This document shows, piece by piece, positions 33,318 through 45,600 of a DNA stretch of 64,000 bases. Position 1 is the first letter of the stretch, and each line of letters opens with the position of its first letter. This DNA comes from Campanula takesimana (taxonomy: Eukaryota; Streptophyta; Magnoliopsida; Asterales; Campanulaceae): contig JAOWBW010001127.1 of NCBI GenBank assembly GCA_026119855.1, forward strand, positions 248,001 to 312,000, written 5' to 3'. The notes under the pieces were generated by a model, which worked only from the letters and a program-made list of their open reading frames with translations, was not told where the DNA came from and did not search any database. Made by a program: the position numbers and the translations under genes.

Positions 33318-33960
33318 TCATACAGAACTCAAGCTCTCGATCAGGTGGCATGCTATACTCAGAAGAGAACACATCTGAAAATTCAAACACAACAGGAATA
33401 TCCCTCCATCTTGGGAACAGATAAAACTCTGATCAAGTACACATGCGAGATACCCGGCACAACCACGAGATAAAAGTTTTCTATCTTTTAAAGCATAAAT
33501 AAACATGTATAGCACATAAAGGCCTATCACCTCAAAGGTAAAATCAGGCAAACCAGGAATAGAAACAGTTAATACTTTTCTATAACAATCAACAGATGCA
33601 TGATGCACATATAGCCAATCCATGCCAAGAATCACGTCAAAGTCCCTTATAGGTAACACGACTAAGTCGGCAAGAAGGGCATGAATCACCCACAAGAACC
33701 TCACATTTCTTGTAAACCTCAGAAGTAAACATGCAATCTCCCATAGGGGAAGATACTTCTAGCAATAAGGCATAGAATCAGGAAGGAACATGCAATGCGA
33801 CACAAAATGAGATGCCACATAAGAATGAGATGAGCCTGGATCTATCAAGACTCGCGCTCTCGTACTAGAAAGTAATATAATACCTCCTATGACCGCAGAA
33901 GACTCAGCTACCCCCTGCTGATCTAAAGCAAACACTCGACCCTGAACTTTTGGTCGACCC
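33318..33960 (-). pseudogene. Element C aspartic protease region
   Basis: LPIRDFDVILGMDWLYVHHA (about 33657-33598) is the C-terminal signature of the gypsy protease. Sequence around 33840 encodes an ARVLIDPGSSHS-like active site in which Asp-Ser-Gly appears changed to Asp-Pro-Gly (gatccagg on the minus strand). Frames are broken. Confidence 0.65.
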
Positions 33961-33999
33961 CCACTATCTCTCTTGGAAACCTGAAGCCTGCTGACTTGT

Positions 34000-34854
34000 A
34001 ACCCCAGCTTGATTCCCTATTTTAGGACAAATTTTAGCAAAATGCCCCACTTCACCACACAATAACACTTTCCTTGTTTTAGCCAACACTTGTCCTTCAG
34101 AATGGCCTTCTTTTGAACAATAGCACATACTCTCCTGAAACTTTGGGATGTTGTCCTCGACCCTGTTGATACACTACCTTTACTTTCAGTTGGCTGTCGG
34201 AATCGACGATCTTGGCGGCCAGATTTACCACCTTTAGAACCAGATCCCTGAGCCTTTTCTGATACACGACCAGTCATGGTTGTTCCAACTTCACCTTGTG
34301 TTCTTCGATATCATTTTCAATAGTATAAGCCTTCTCCACTGCTTGCTGATAGCTAGTGAGTTGTAAAGAAAGAAGTGCTTCCTATACTCAGTCCTTACCC
34401 TTTAACAAACCTCTGTGCCTTCTTAGCTTCATTTGGAAACTAAGTGATCACAATACCTCGCCAATTCTGTGAACTTGGTTGAGTATTGCCCCACACGGAC
34501 AGACTTCCCTGCTCAGATTAAGAAATTCCATTTCCTTTCTGTCTTGGACTACTGTTGGAAATAAACTGGGACTTAAAAGCCTTAAGAAAATTCTCCCATG
34601 TCTGGGTATTACCTTCCAGTTCCCAGACTTACTCACCAACACTTGCCACCAATGTTCAGCGGCTTTCTCAAGTTAAAGGTTGCAAAAGTTACCTTATCAC
34701 ACCTGCACATCTCCAGGCTGTAAAGATCTTCTCAATACTTTCAATCCACTCCTCTGCCTTTTTAGCATCAAATTCCCATCAAAAACTACGAGGTTTCAGC
34801 TTCAAGAACCTTGTAAGGCGATTAGGATATCCCAGTCAACATTATCAACCATTT
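34000..34854 (-). pseudogene. Element C gag, 5' end lost at the assembly gap
   Basis: Minus-strand fragments resemble G gag: a FDAKKAEEWIESIEKI-like stretch near 34790-34720, MEFLNLS near 34535, and a knuckle-bearing tail with CWLKQGKCYC near 34060 (frame 34277-34017). Frameshifts are frequent. The N terminus, leader and 5' LTR would lie to the right, where the N gap starts. Confidence 0.7.
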
Positions 34855-34954
34855 NNNNNNNNNNNNNNNNNNNNNNNNNNNNNNNNNNNNNNNNNNNNNN
34901 NNNNNNNNNNNNNNNNNNNNNNNNNNNNNNNNNNNNNNNNNNNNNNNNNNNNNN
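34855..34954. other. Assembly gap of exactly 100 N
   Basis: A run of 100 N separates gypsy element C from copia element A. The round size is the usual placeholder for a gap of unknown length. Confidence 0.98.
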
Positions 34955-35259
34955 TGGTTCCTTTGCTTGAGCAATAGCACCATTATTATCGCAATAAGGT
35001 CTATTGGACTAGCAATACTAGGAACCACTTCAAGTTCAGTGATGAACTTATTATCCAAACAGCTTCCTTTGCAGCATCTGATGCACAATATACTCAGCTT
35101 CCATTGTAGAATCAGCGGTTGTACTTTTCTTGGAACTCTCCAGCTTACAGCTCCACCATTTAACATAAACACAAAACCCGATTGCGATCGACTATCATCT
35201 TTGTCGGTTTGGAAGCTTGCATCCGTGTAAGCATTTACCACGAGATCATATTCTTCCAT
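34955..35259 (-). pseudogene. Copia A RNase H (partial, at the gap)
   Basis: The minus-strand frame has VNAYTDASFQTDKDDSRSQS followed by GFVFMLNGGAVSWRV, the classic copia RNase H start, then degenerates toward KFITELEVVPSIASPIDL before the gap. The end of RNase H and the 3' LTR of A are missing. Confidence 0.82.
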
Positions 35260-36720
35260 TCCTCATAGACCAAACGATCTTTAGTTCTTCTCAAGTACTT
35301 TAGAATCTCTTTCCATCCAGCCAGTGATTTTCACACCGGGGTCGGATTGGTATCTACTTATCATGCTTAAAGCATAAGATACATCCGGCTAGTACAAATC
35401 ATGGCATACTGATGGACCCAATTCCTAAGCATATGGAACATCATTCATTTCTCACGCTCATCTTTGTCTTAGGACATTGAGTCTTGCTTAGAGAAACTCC
35501 ATGTACACCGGTAAGGTTCCTCTTTTAGAATTTTCCATGCGGAATCTTCTAATGACCTTGTCAATGTATGTATTTTGGCTTAAACCAAGTAGCCTCCTTG
35601 ATCTATCTCTATAGATCTTAATGCAAGTATATATGCGGCTTCACCCATATCTTCATTGCGAAGCATTTTCCTAACACCAAGTCTTCACGGACTGAAGTGT
35701 AGGAATATCGTTTCCAATGAGTAATATGTCATCCACGTATAAAATAAGGAATAGCACTATGCTCCCACTATCTTCTTGTATACAAAAAGGGTTATCTTCA
35801 TTTTTGATGAAACCAAACTCTTTGACCGATTCATCAAACGGAGATTCCAACTCCTTGAAGCTTGCTTCAATCCATAGATGGATCTCTGCAATATGCATAC
35901 CTTAGAATTCTGTTCAAACCTTCTGGTTGTGTCATATACACATCTTTGTTAGTTTTCGATTTAGGAAAGCGGTTTTGACGTCCATTTGCCATATTTCATA
36001 GTCATGATATGCGGCAATGGCAAGCAAAATTTTATAGACTTGATCATTGATACGGGTGAAAAGGTTTCATCATAGTCAATACCATGAACTTGCCTATAAC
36101 CCTTCGCTACAAGTCTAGCTTTGTAAGTATGCACCTTCCCATCCATGTCAGTCTTCTTCTTGAAGACCCATTTGCATCCTATGGTTTTTTACACCTTCGG
36201 GTGCATCAATCAAATTCCAAACTTGATTGTCTTGCATGGATTGCAATTCGGATTCCATGGCTCCAACCACTTGTCCGAATCAGGAGAAGACATCGCCTAT
36301 TGGTAGGTTGTCGGTTCATCATTCTCAATGATTTCCACCTCATTACTATCCGTTACGAGAAATCCATATCTCTCGGGCTCAGATCGTAACCTACTAGATC
36401 TGCGAGTTGCTTGTGTATTTTGAACAGTTTCCACAACTCCTTGTGGTTCTTGTTCTTGTTCCACTATTGGTTCAATGTTATTTTCTGGGTCTCAAATTTC
36501 TTCAAGATTTTTTTACTCCCACTGTTTTCTTTGGAGAGAAACTGTTTCTCTAGAAAGACACCAGTTCGGGCAACAAACACTTTGTTGTCCTCTCGGTTGT
36601 AAAAGTAATATCCTTTAGTTTTCTTAGGATATCCCACGAAAATACATTTATCCTTTTGACAAACAAGCTTCGCAACCCCAAATCCTCATGAAGACAAACT
36701 AGGTTTCTTTCCGCTCCACA
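35260..36720 (-). pseudogene. Copia A reverse transcriptase (fragmented)
   Basis: RVT_2 pieces are visible: YKARLVAKGYRQVHGIDYDE then TFSPVSMIKSI (36146-36030), a broken stretch, and FLILYVDDILLIGNDI (about 35760-35700) with the YVDD catalytic box. Stops and shifts separate them. Confidence 0.82.
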
Positions 36721-37274
36721 TCTCATATGGAGTCTTTTGGAACCGATTTAGTTGGAATTTGATTTAGTGTGAAAGCAGCGTTTTCTAGGGCGTAACCCCA
36801 AAAGGATATTGGAAGATCAACTTGACTCATCATTGATCGAACCATGTCTAACAAAGTCCGATTTCTCCTCTCGGACACACCATTCCATTGTGGTGTTCCG
36901 GGTGGAGTTAATTGTGAAACTATTCCACAATTCTTTAGATGATCATCAAATTCATGACTCAAGTATTCTCCACCTCGATCTGATCGAAGTGTCTTAATAC
37001 TTTTGCCAAGTTGTTTTTCTACTTCATTTTGAAATATTCTAAATATCTCAAATGCTTCACTTTTATGTTTCATTAGGTAAACATACCCAAATCTACTATA
37101 ATCATTAGTGAAGGTTATGAAGTATTGAAATCCTCCCCTAGCATTGCTACTTAATGGTCCGCATACATCGGAATGTATCAACCCCAATAAGTCACTTGCC
37201 TTTTCACCTAGCTTGGTAAAAGGTGTCTTAGTCATTTTTCCAAGAAGACACGACTCACAAGACGGCAATGCCAC
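36721..37274 (-). pseudogene. Copia A integrase
   Basis: This 183-codon frame begins at the end of the HHCC finger (CESCLLGKMTKTPFTK). The catalytic core follows, with IHSDVCGPL (first Asp), LRSDRGGEYLS (second Asp) and QWNGVSERRNRTL (Glu). The upstream finger half is in a degraded region 37275-37480. Confidence 0.88.
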
Positions 37275-37483
37275 AAATAAGAATGATTTACATCATTAGG
37301 TTTAGATTTCTTATTTATATGATAGATATTTTCATTATTTTCATTCTTGACATCCAAGATATAAAGGCCATTAAATGAATTAGCAATACCATAAAGCACA
37401 TCATTTAAATAAATAGAAATTTCTTATTCTTAATAAGAAACTTAAAACCTTCATTATCCAAACAAGAAATTGAAATAATATTT

Positions 37484-38587
37484 CTACTTAATCCGAACAT
37501 AATAACAATTGTTCAAAACAAGAATTAATCCGGAAGGTAAAGTGACTTCATAAGTCCCTACGGCTAATGCAGCAACTCTTGCTCCATTCCCCACGCGTAG
37601 GTCTACTTCACCCTCTTTAACTAGTCTCCTATTCTTTAGTCCCTGCACATTTAAACAAATGTGAGAACCACATCCGGTATCCAATACCCAAGAATCAGTG
37701 GTAGAAAGGAGAATATCTACCATATAGATACCTGAAGTCGACGCAGCCTTGCTGCCCTTCTTCTTCTTTTGCTCTTCCAAGAAAGCCTTGCAGTTACGTT
37801 TCCAATGACCAATTTCTTGATAATGGAAACAGATTGCATCCTTTTGTGAATCGGGTTTTGCCTCAGAAGCCTTGGCAACCTTTGCCTTGCTTATCTTGGG
37901 TTTGACAACTTTCTTACCCTTTCCTTTGGCACTAACCTTCTTCCCATCATGAACCAAAAGCACAGGAGAACCTTTCTCCACAATCTTCATCTCCGCAGTT
38001 TTAAGCATCCCATGCAACTCGGAGAGATTCTTATCCATTCCATGCATGTTATAATTCATCACAAACTGATTATAACTTTTAGGCAATGAATTAAGAATGA
38101 GATCCGTGGCTAACTCCAATGGGATTGGATAGCCAAGTTTCTCAAGGTGCTCTACATAACCTTTCATTTTTAGCATGTAAGGACTCACTTGTTGCCCTTC
38201 ATTCATCTTGCAAGAAGTGAATACAATAATGGTCTTGTACCTCTCTTGCCTAGCTTGCTCTTGAAACATGGCTCTTAACTCCACGCCTATCTCATAGGCT
38301 TCCAAATGTTCCAAACTTTGTTGGAGTTTTGAGCACATAGTAGCAAGAATGAGACAAATTATATCTCTAGAATCATTACGATGTTTCTTGTAACTGTCTC
38401 TTTCTGCCCTAGGGGCAGTAGGTTCTGGTTCAGCAGGAAGTGGCCCATCGAGAATGTACAACTCATCTTCTTGCCTTAGAACAATTCTTAGGCTACGGAT
38501 CCAATCCATAAAGTTAGTACCATTCTCTTGGAGCTTATCATTCTCAAGGATCGATCGCAACGAAACTGATTGAGTGTTGTTAGTCAT
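37484..38587 (-). pseudogene. Copia A gag plus start of protease
   Basis: A 367-codon open frame holds a UBN2-type copia gag (NFMDWIRSLRIVLRQEDE, KMNEGQQVSPYMLKMKGYVE, DLILNSLPKSYNQFVMNY), a Lys-rich linker and a zinc knuckle. It ends in the protease active site WVLDTGCGSHIC. The knuckle reads CFHYQEIGHWKRNC, where the second Cys of CX2C is Tyr, so RNA binding may be impaired. The protease triad DTG is kept. The frame ends shortly after, and pol is fragmented. Confidence 0.82.
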
Positions 38588-40127
38588 TATCTACAATTAT
38601 GCAAAATTTCCAAAATTTAATAAGTACCAATTTTCATTAAAGAAAAAAACAATGTATTTTTCAAATGAAAATACTCCCACTAAACTATATAACCTTCTTA
38701 TACATCCAATGTATAATATAATTTAAATGGGTTAAGATCCCGCTTTAATTTAATTTTAAGTCCGCTAAGGCGGATTACACAAAATCAAATTAATTAGGTA
38801 GACAACTCTTGTCAATCATATCTCATATGACTCTTAGTTCCTTTTTATGAGATTCTTTAAGAAATCCTATTTCAAAAAGCATGTTAAATCTCATCTTTGC
38901 CTAGGCTCAAAACTGTTTTGACGCCAATTAAGTCCAACCATTTTAAACGTATAGTTAATGTGCCTCGCTAGGGCGTGCCCACATTATCTATCTTGCTCTT
39001 ACATAAATAAAGTCAATGCATCTCGCTAGGTCGAGTCTACATTAAATTTACTCATGCAATAACAAGTGTTTTAATCATGGCATGGCAATAAGGACTTAAA
39101 ACTTTTTTTGAAGGTTCATCACATATAGCATATAACACATTTATGAGCACATAATATAAACATGTTACGCATCAAGTTTAGCCACTAAATTAATCTCCAT
39201 TAATTTAAGCATAATATTTATGTGTCATTAGTTTCTCTATGATTATGAGGATGAGACTCTTTGAACTTTGGCTATCTTCTTCCAAATCAATACAACAAGA
39301 AGTGAGGCCGAAACTAAGCCATAAGGCATTCCAATTCCGCACTAATTCAAGAAACCAATAAAGTAGTCCATGTGGCCGAAACTAAGCAATAGATGGTCTC
39401 GATAAACGTAGGCCAATTGTATCCACAATTCCACATGGATCTCCAATCTTTGAATCAAGAACTTGTTTCTCAATTTTAGCAATTATGAACTCTTCATAAT
39501 TCTAACTTCGTTTTATCTTTGAAACTTTGATTGCGATCAAGTTTGGGAACACAATCTCGATGAACGTAGATTAGCCATCCAAACCTTGAGCCAATCTTAG
39601 AATCACAAGACTAAAACAAATAGGAAAATCAAACCCCAAGATCCACACCAAAACCAACTACCCAAAACCCGCTCCAGATCAGCAGGTTTGGCCGGTATTG
39701 TCACTGATTCGGTTGGACCCCATCAAAATTCTAGAATCTGATTCTGATTCTGACCAACTGTGCGGCCGCCCACGAAAATCTGTGCGGTCGCCCAAACATG
39801 TGCGATCGCCCAATATTTTCTGTGCGGTGGCACAGTAGCATCAGATAGAATTTTTAAAGTTCAAAAATTTGTCTCAAATTGTTTTCCCTGGTTATTAAAA
39901 CTTTGATCCAATCAAAATTAACAATCAAACAATTCAGAATCCAACATAATTTTTAATGCGATTCAATAGTGCGATTAAAGTTGTAAAACAATAAACCACA
40001 TAAAATCATATAACACATAAACATATATATCCAATATTCATATCATGTTAGGCACATAAACAATTTATATACACACAACATGATCTAAGTATTGAAATAA
40101 TCAACATGAACGGGGCTCTGATACCAC
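38588..40127 (-). other. Copia A leader with primer-binding site
   Basis: This is the untranslated leader. On the minus strand TGGTATCAGAGC (40126-40115) next to the LTR is the initiator-Met PBS. At 39762-39835 are four copies of a TGTGCGGYCGCCCA or TGTGCGGTGGCACA motif, the same palindromic word family as in the LTR of gypsy C. No other gene is visible. Confidence 0.75.
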
Positions 40128-40737
40128 TGTTGGGTTTCGTAGTAACATGCGCAGCGGAAAATAACATTCAAAATTTTATGAAACCCAAAGCCCATAGATC
40201 CATTCATATGATTAAATCAAATACAACAATATGAATAGTAGAAAAACTAACCCTTGATGACTTTGAATTTGGTCTTTGAGCTTGGTGGAGAACTTGAAGC
40301 TTTAATCACAAAAGTAAGAACACGAATTTCGAAGATGATAAGCTTCACCCTCTAGCAGTATCCACACCACGAACGAATATCAAGAACACTTGATCTTGGT
40401 TGCTAGACCAAAAATTGTGAAACACGTTTTCACAATCAATATGAACTATATGGAATTTTGTTTGTGTATTATTTTGTTCCTCAATCTAGGATGTCTTAAA
40501 CAAAATAAAACTCTCTCAAACTCTTTGGAGACTTGCACAAAAGCTATGATGTGATTCTGGCCGAATTTGGCTGTTTATATACAAGTTAGACCTATTCCAA
40601 ATAGGAAACTTGTGTCTAAACCCGTCCAAAATTCTTTTTGGTACTTTCTGAGCCAAACTGTGCGGCCGCCCAAGCCCTTTTGTGCGGTCGCACACTTTCC
40701 CCAGATTTCCTTAATTTCCAAATTCCAACATAGTCCT
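40128..40737 (-). mobile_element. Copia A 5' LTR, first part (split by element B)
   Basis: It starts TGTTGGGTTTCG beside the PBS and matches the solo LTR at 12751. It stops at GTCCT (40733-40737), the target duplication of element B. The second part follows at 54471. GC-rich motif copies (TGTGCGGCCGCCCA, TGTGCGGTCGCACA) are at 40660-40695. Confidence 0.88.
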
Positions 40738-42210
40738 TGTTGGTCCCAGAGGGCAACAAGTGTATAGAACCGCTAGAGGGGGGGTGAATAGCGGTCCAAA
40801 TTTTTTTCAAAAATACCCTTAAAACCAATTGAGTACTTATCAGTTTGGTCAACTGCGGTTCAAAGCACAAGAACCAAACTGATAAAATGCACAGCGGAGT
40901 TTGCGGTTTGGCCAAATAGGTTAGTTAAAGAGTTGGGAGGTTTGACTCAGGTTGAGAAAACACTATGATGCAACTGAATAGTTAAACTTAAAGTTCAAAG
41001 GAAAACACAATTCATCTTTCAAGTCATTTCGTATATGAAGACAGGTTAAAGACCACAAACAAGAAAGATAAATATCAAGATAGAAAGTAAAGATCAAACA
41101 CACAAATTGAAGAGGTTCGTTCTTAAATGAACTACGTCCTCTACCTAGATGGTTAGTCTAGGATTTTCTAATAGCTACTAGACTTGTATTAATTTAGAGG
41201 AGGTTTTACAAGATGAATCTAAACTCTAAACAATAAGTCTAACCTAAGCTATAATAACAACCGGTGTTTTCGAAGTATATAATCTATGTGATCATATAAA
41301 TCGGGTGTGTGTGTGTGAAAAGAAATCAAATGCTCTAAGTATCTAAATGATGGTTGAACAAATGGAAGTCTTTTGGTGGAAAGGCTGAATATGAAAGGTT
41401 GTTAGGCTTGAAGCTTTGATGAAGAAAACTGGGTTTGCTAAGGAGATGGTTTGAAAATATGAATATCTGGGTTTGAATCTTCAAAGCAAACTTGAAAACT
41501 TGGAAATGAATCTCTTGAAGCTCAGCAACCTTCATTGTTGAATAATGGAGGCTATTTATAGGCAGAGCACCCTTGTGACCGTTGGGTAAAGATTTGAATC
41601 AAATCTGAAGGGTACAGTGCTGTCGAAATCCCATTGGTTGAGCTGTCATTTTCGTCCTTGGTTTTGTCTTGTAGTCCTAAGTAGTTGTTGCACCACTACA
41701 TGACATTTGTCCTTTGTTTCAGAAAGGACTAACGGTAAACTATTGGTAAACTATTCAAACTGATAGACAAACCGACATTCCTTGCAGAAACTCCAAGTTA
41801 ACTTAGAGTTATTTTGACAAGACATAACAACATTCCTTTACGGTTAAAAGGGAATGTTTGTCTAAGGAATAAATGACATCTTTAATTCTTTAGTAACTGC
41901 TCTGCGGTTTCACCAGGCATAGGAGCGGTTTGGAGGATGATCTTGATGGGCGGTTTCATCAAACATGCAGACTGCAGTTTGATGAAAACTGAAGGACTCA
42001 ATGCTGGCGGTCTCAAGATGACGGCTTGAAGCACTAAACCGCTAAGGTATAAAACCAAACTATACTCAGCCTAGACAATCAAAAATCTAGAAATGGACTT
42101 ATCTAAAAATTGAAGTTGAACTTCATTACATGCGGTCCTAAAGTCCATGAAAAGACACGTGGCATGGATCAATCAAATTAAGGTGGGTGTACTAACAATG
42201 AATCCTAACA
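40738..42210 (-). repeat. Element B 3' LTR
   Basis: A 1473-bp LTR almost identical to 53010-54470, with roughly two dozen substitutions by eye, a 13-bp duplication (near 41735-41755) and a shorter GT run in the other copy. The minus strand has TATAAATA at 41560-41553. The polypurine tract AGGGGGAGAT lies directly inside, at 42211-42220 on the minus strand. Confidence 0.92.
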
Positions 42211-42678
42211 ATCTCCCCCTATTTGATTGATGCCATTACCACACTATGATAATAGCAAAACATTGTACTTGGTAAGAACATGTCCGAAATAAATTTCATG
42301 AAATTGCATGTCCCAAGTCAATGCACACACTATGCTAGACCATAGATTTCTAATCTATCAAAAACAAAGGAAATAAAGAAAAGATACAAAAGAAATGCAT
42401 TCAGATGCATATAGAATGATATGATTTTGAGAATCAGAAATGCATGTTTAAACTGAATGTTTAAAACACAATGCACTTAAAAGTATTTTCATGATGAATG
42501 TAGTGCATGAGGTTTTAAGAGATGCAAGCATTGTTTCACAAACAAGCAGTTTGAATAAACAAAGTTTTGGAAACAGAATGCTATGCAATCATTCTCATTA
42601 TAATTCAATCATAAAGGTTTGAAACTTACAAAGTACATGAATTATAAGAGAAAACACAAAAGACTTAGAAATTACAAT

Positions 42679-45600
42679 CTAGTCTATCTCATCACCGGCA
42701 GTAGGAGCTATAATATCTTCAGCATTTTCAGCAATATTGGCCTGCGCGGCTTGATCATCAACTGCAGCTTGATCTGGGGCGGCTTGATCAACATTGGCAT
42801 TGTCGGTTGGAACAGCATTTCCTGAACTGGAGGCATGAACGGTTTCAACAATCAAATCTGCTACACGAAGCCGAACCACAATAGGTTCGTTGATTCTAGT
42901 TTCAATAGCAGCAGTTTGTCTGACTAATTTGCCGGTTCTAAGCATTAAGTGCTCAGTGCTGTCAAAAGAATGTTGAGCCAAGATGTCAAGCTTTCCTTCA
43001 ATAGAGTCAATCCTGGAATCAACTGCCTGCTGCTTTAAGGAATAAATCTCATGGTTGGTTCTGACCATGTCTTGAAGGGCAAGTTGATTCTCCAAAACTC
43101 CTTTCAGCATATTTTTGATCTCAAAAATATCATTCACTCTCTCCCCCTTAATGGCATCAAGATCAGACTGAATAGTGAGTAGATGAGTGTCAAACCGAGA
43201 AGTGGCGGCTTGCTGATGAAACTGAATGTTTCTAACCGCATCTATCAAATCGGCGGTCGAGGCACGAAGTGGTAAACTGGATAGGAAGAAATGAAGGAGG
43301 AGGTTCATCAGAAGGAGTGTAGTCTGGCACAGACTCATCATCAGAAGAAAGAGAGATGGTATCATCGGTTTGATGGGAAGGAGAAGAATGCAGTTTAGAT
43401 TTTCCTTTCAGGAGAGTATGTGCATCTTCTAAGGTTTCACCCATAGACACCCTAATGGCGGTTTCAAATTCTATGGGGTCAAAAGGAAGGGAAAAATAAT
43501 AAGGAATAATTTCGGTTTGAGGAGGAGGAACATCATATCTCATATAGTCATCATAGAGAAAGATGGAAGGAGAAGGCACAATGAATAATCTATAGAGATT
43601 GGGAATGCAAAGACAATTAAAGAACAGAAAGAATTTGGAGGCAAGATTGGGATCATTCATAACCTGACAGGCTATTTCAGCCAAGAGCTGTTCTGCAGCG
43701 GCTAGAATGATTTGGTCCACAACAGCTTCCATATCATCTTTGGGAAAAATTGCATAAGGGTTAGGGCGGCCTGACTTGAGAAACCTTTCTTCGGCTTTAG
43801 CAGCGGTACGAGCACGATCCCCAGCCCTTCTATCCCTTGAAGTCTCTGATTTGAACCGCTTCAAGTAGGAAGCCAGTTCAGCAGCACTCTTCCTTTTCCT
43901 TGTTTTCGGTTTGATAATTAAAACCGTTGTCTGAGCCGACGGAGAAGCAGTAGATAGAACCGACGTTGAACTTCAGTTAAAGCTAGCGGTTGAACCGACG
44001 AAGATGGTTGAGCCGAAAATGTAGAAACCGAAGGTTGAGCAGTTGAGAGAACTGGTGATGGTTGAACCGCTGCAGCATATGGTAAGTCTGGAGATGAAGA
44101 TGGAGTATGTTCTGGTGAATCAAAGTTCAGTTTTCTCTTGAGTGTTGGAGGTGAGTCCTCAATCATCATAGGATCGATGCCTGCCTTCCTCATTTCAGCC
44201 CTTTTCCTTAGCTCCTTAGCAAATGAGCCTTCATGAGGTGAATGATCTCTTTTGTAATCAGCCTCACTGAAGTCTACTGCTCCTGGTGGCCTTGACTGCC
44301 AATGTTCCACAAAATCACTTTTCTTTACTAACCTTCCTCTTTTCTTCGGCGGTTGAACCTCAAGGGTTTCAATGTCTTGCTCAGGTTCACCAAGTGCCTC
44401 AGACACATCAGTCTGCTCAGGCATAGCCGCAGCCTCAAATACTTCAGTTTGCTCAGGCTGTACCGCAACCTCAGACACTTCGGTCTGCTCAGGCTCGGTT
44501 TGAAAAGAAGGTTTAAGGTTTGGAAGGGCATTATAAATGGCAGCCAACTGTTCATCAGTGAACTGAACAGAGGGCGGTTTAGAGGTTGGAGGTTTAGGAA
44601 GAGAGGAGATAGGAATGAAAAGATGAGGTGAAGGAATGAGTTCTGGAATAGATTTGGCTTTGGCAGCTTTGAGAGAGGAGGCATCCATTGCAAAGTTGAG
44701 GGATTTCTCCACATTCTGATGTAATGGGGAGATAGGTTTAATTTGAGGTTTTGGAATGGAGGGTTTAGAAGTGATAGGTTTAGAGAGAGTAGGTGATAGT
44801 CTGATAGGGGGAAAAGAGGTTGAAGAAGATGAAGGTTTTGATGACGGTTTGGATGAGGGTTTAGGAGGCGGTTTGGATAAGTCGGCTTTTGTAATAATTG
44901 AAGGGATTTGAGCGGTTCCCTTTCTCTTCCTTGTAGCAGCGGTTTCCTTGGGACGAGCCGCAGGTTTAGACCGAATTGCAGGCTCCCCCTCAACCGCAGG
45001 CTCCCCCTCAGCCTGTACCGCGGTCTGGGCAAGATGGCTTAAACCTAATCTGTTCAAAGTAGCGGTCTGACCTTCATTTCTTAATATCGTAGCATGGGCC
45101 TGATCAGTAATGGCACCAGCATACGGTTTCCTAGACTTGTTGAGCCGTGCCTCAGGAAATGGACCACGTTCAGCTTCAGGTAATGAATCCTCATTCCAAA
45201 CTGCCTGTGCATACCACCATCCAAACGCGGTTCTGAATGCATCGAGCTTTGACAACCCAAATACTGATTTCTCATTGGATCCAACCAATAGTCTTTGTTA
45301 TCTGAACTAAATTTGAAGATATCCACATCTTGATGCAAGAACTTGGTCAGAAGCCTGCAGTGGGTCCTGATCTTAGACTTCCCACCGGCTTTAGTGGCAT
45401 GGAGGCGGTTTAGGGCATTGATGATCTCCTTCATCACAACCTTGGGCCAGTGCAGTTTCTTCCCCTTAAGAATTGCCACACAGTAAGCATACTGTTCACT
45501 TGTAAAGTTATTGTGGTTCCCATTCTTGCACATTACTCCAGAATCAACTAATTCTCATAAATGAGCCATTACTTCTCCAAAGTCCTTTTTGGAGGAATTC

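Noticed and set aside
43918..45288. The 456-codon frame as a host gene
   Set aside because: It lies between the LTRs of element B, continues flanking frames after shifts and shares the element's GCGGTTT word bias.
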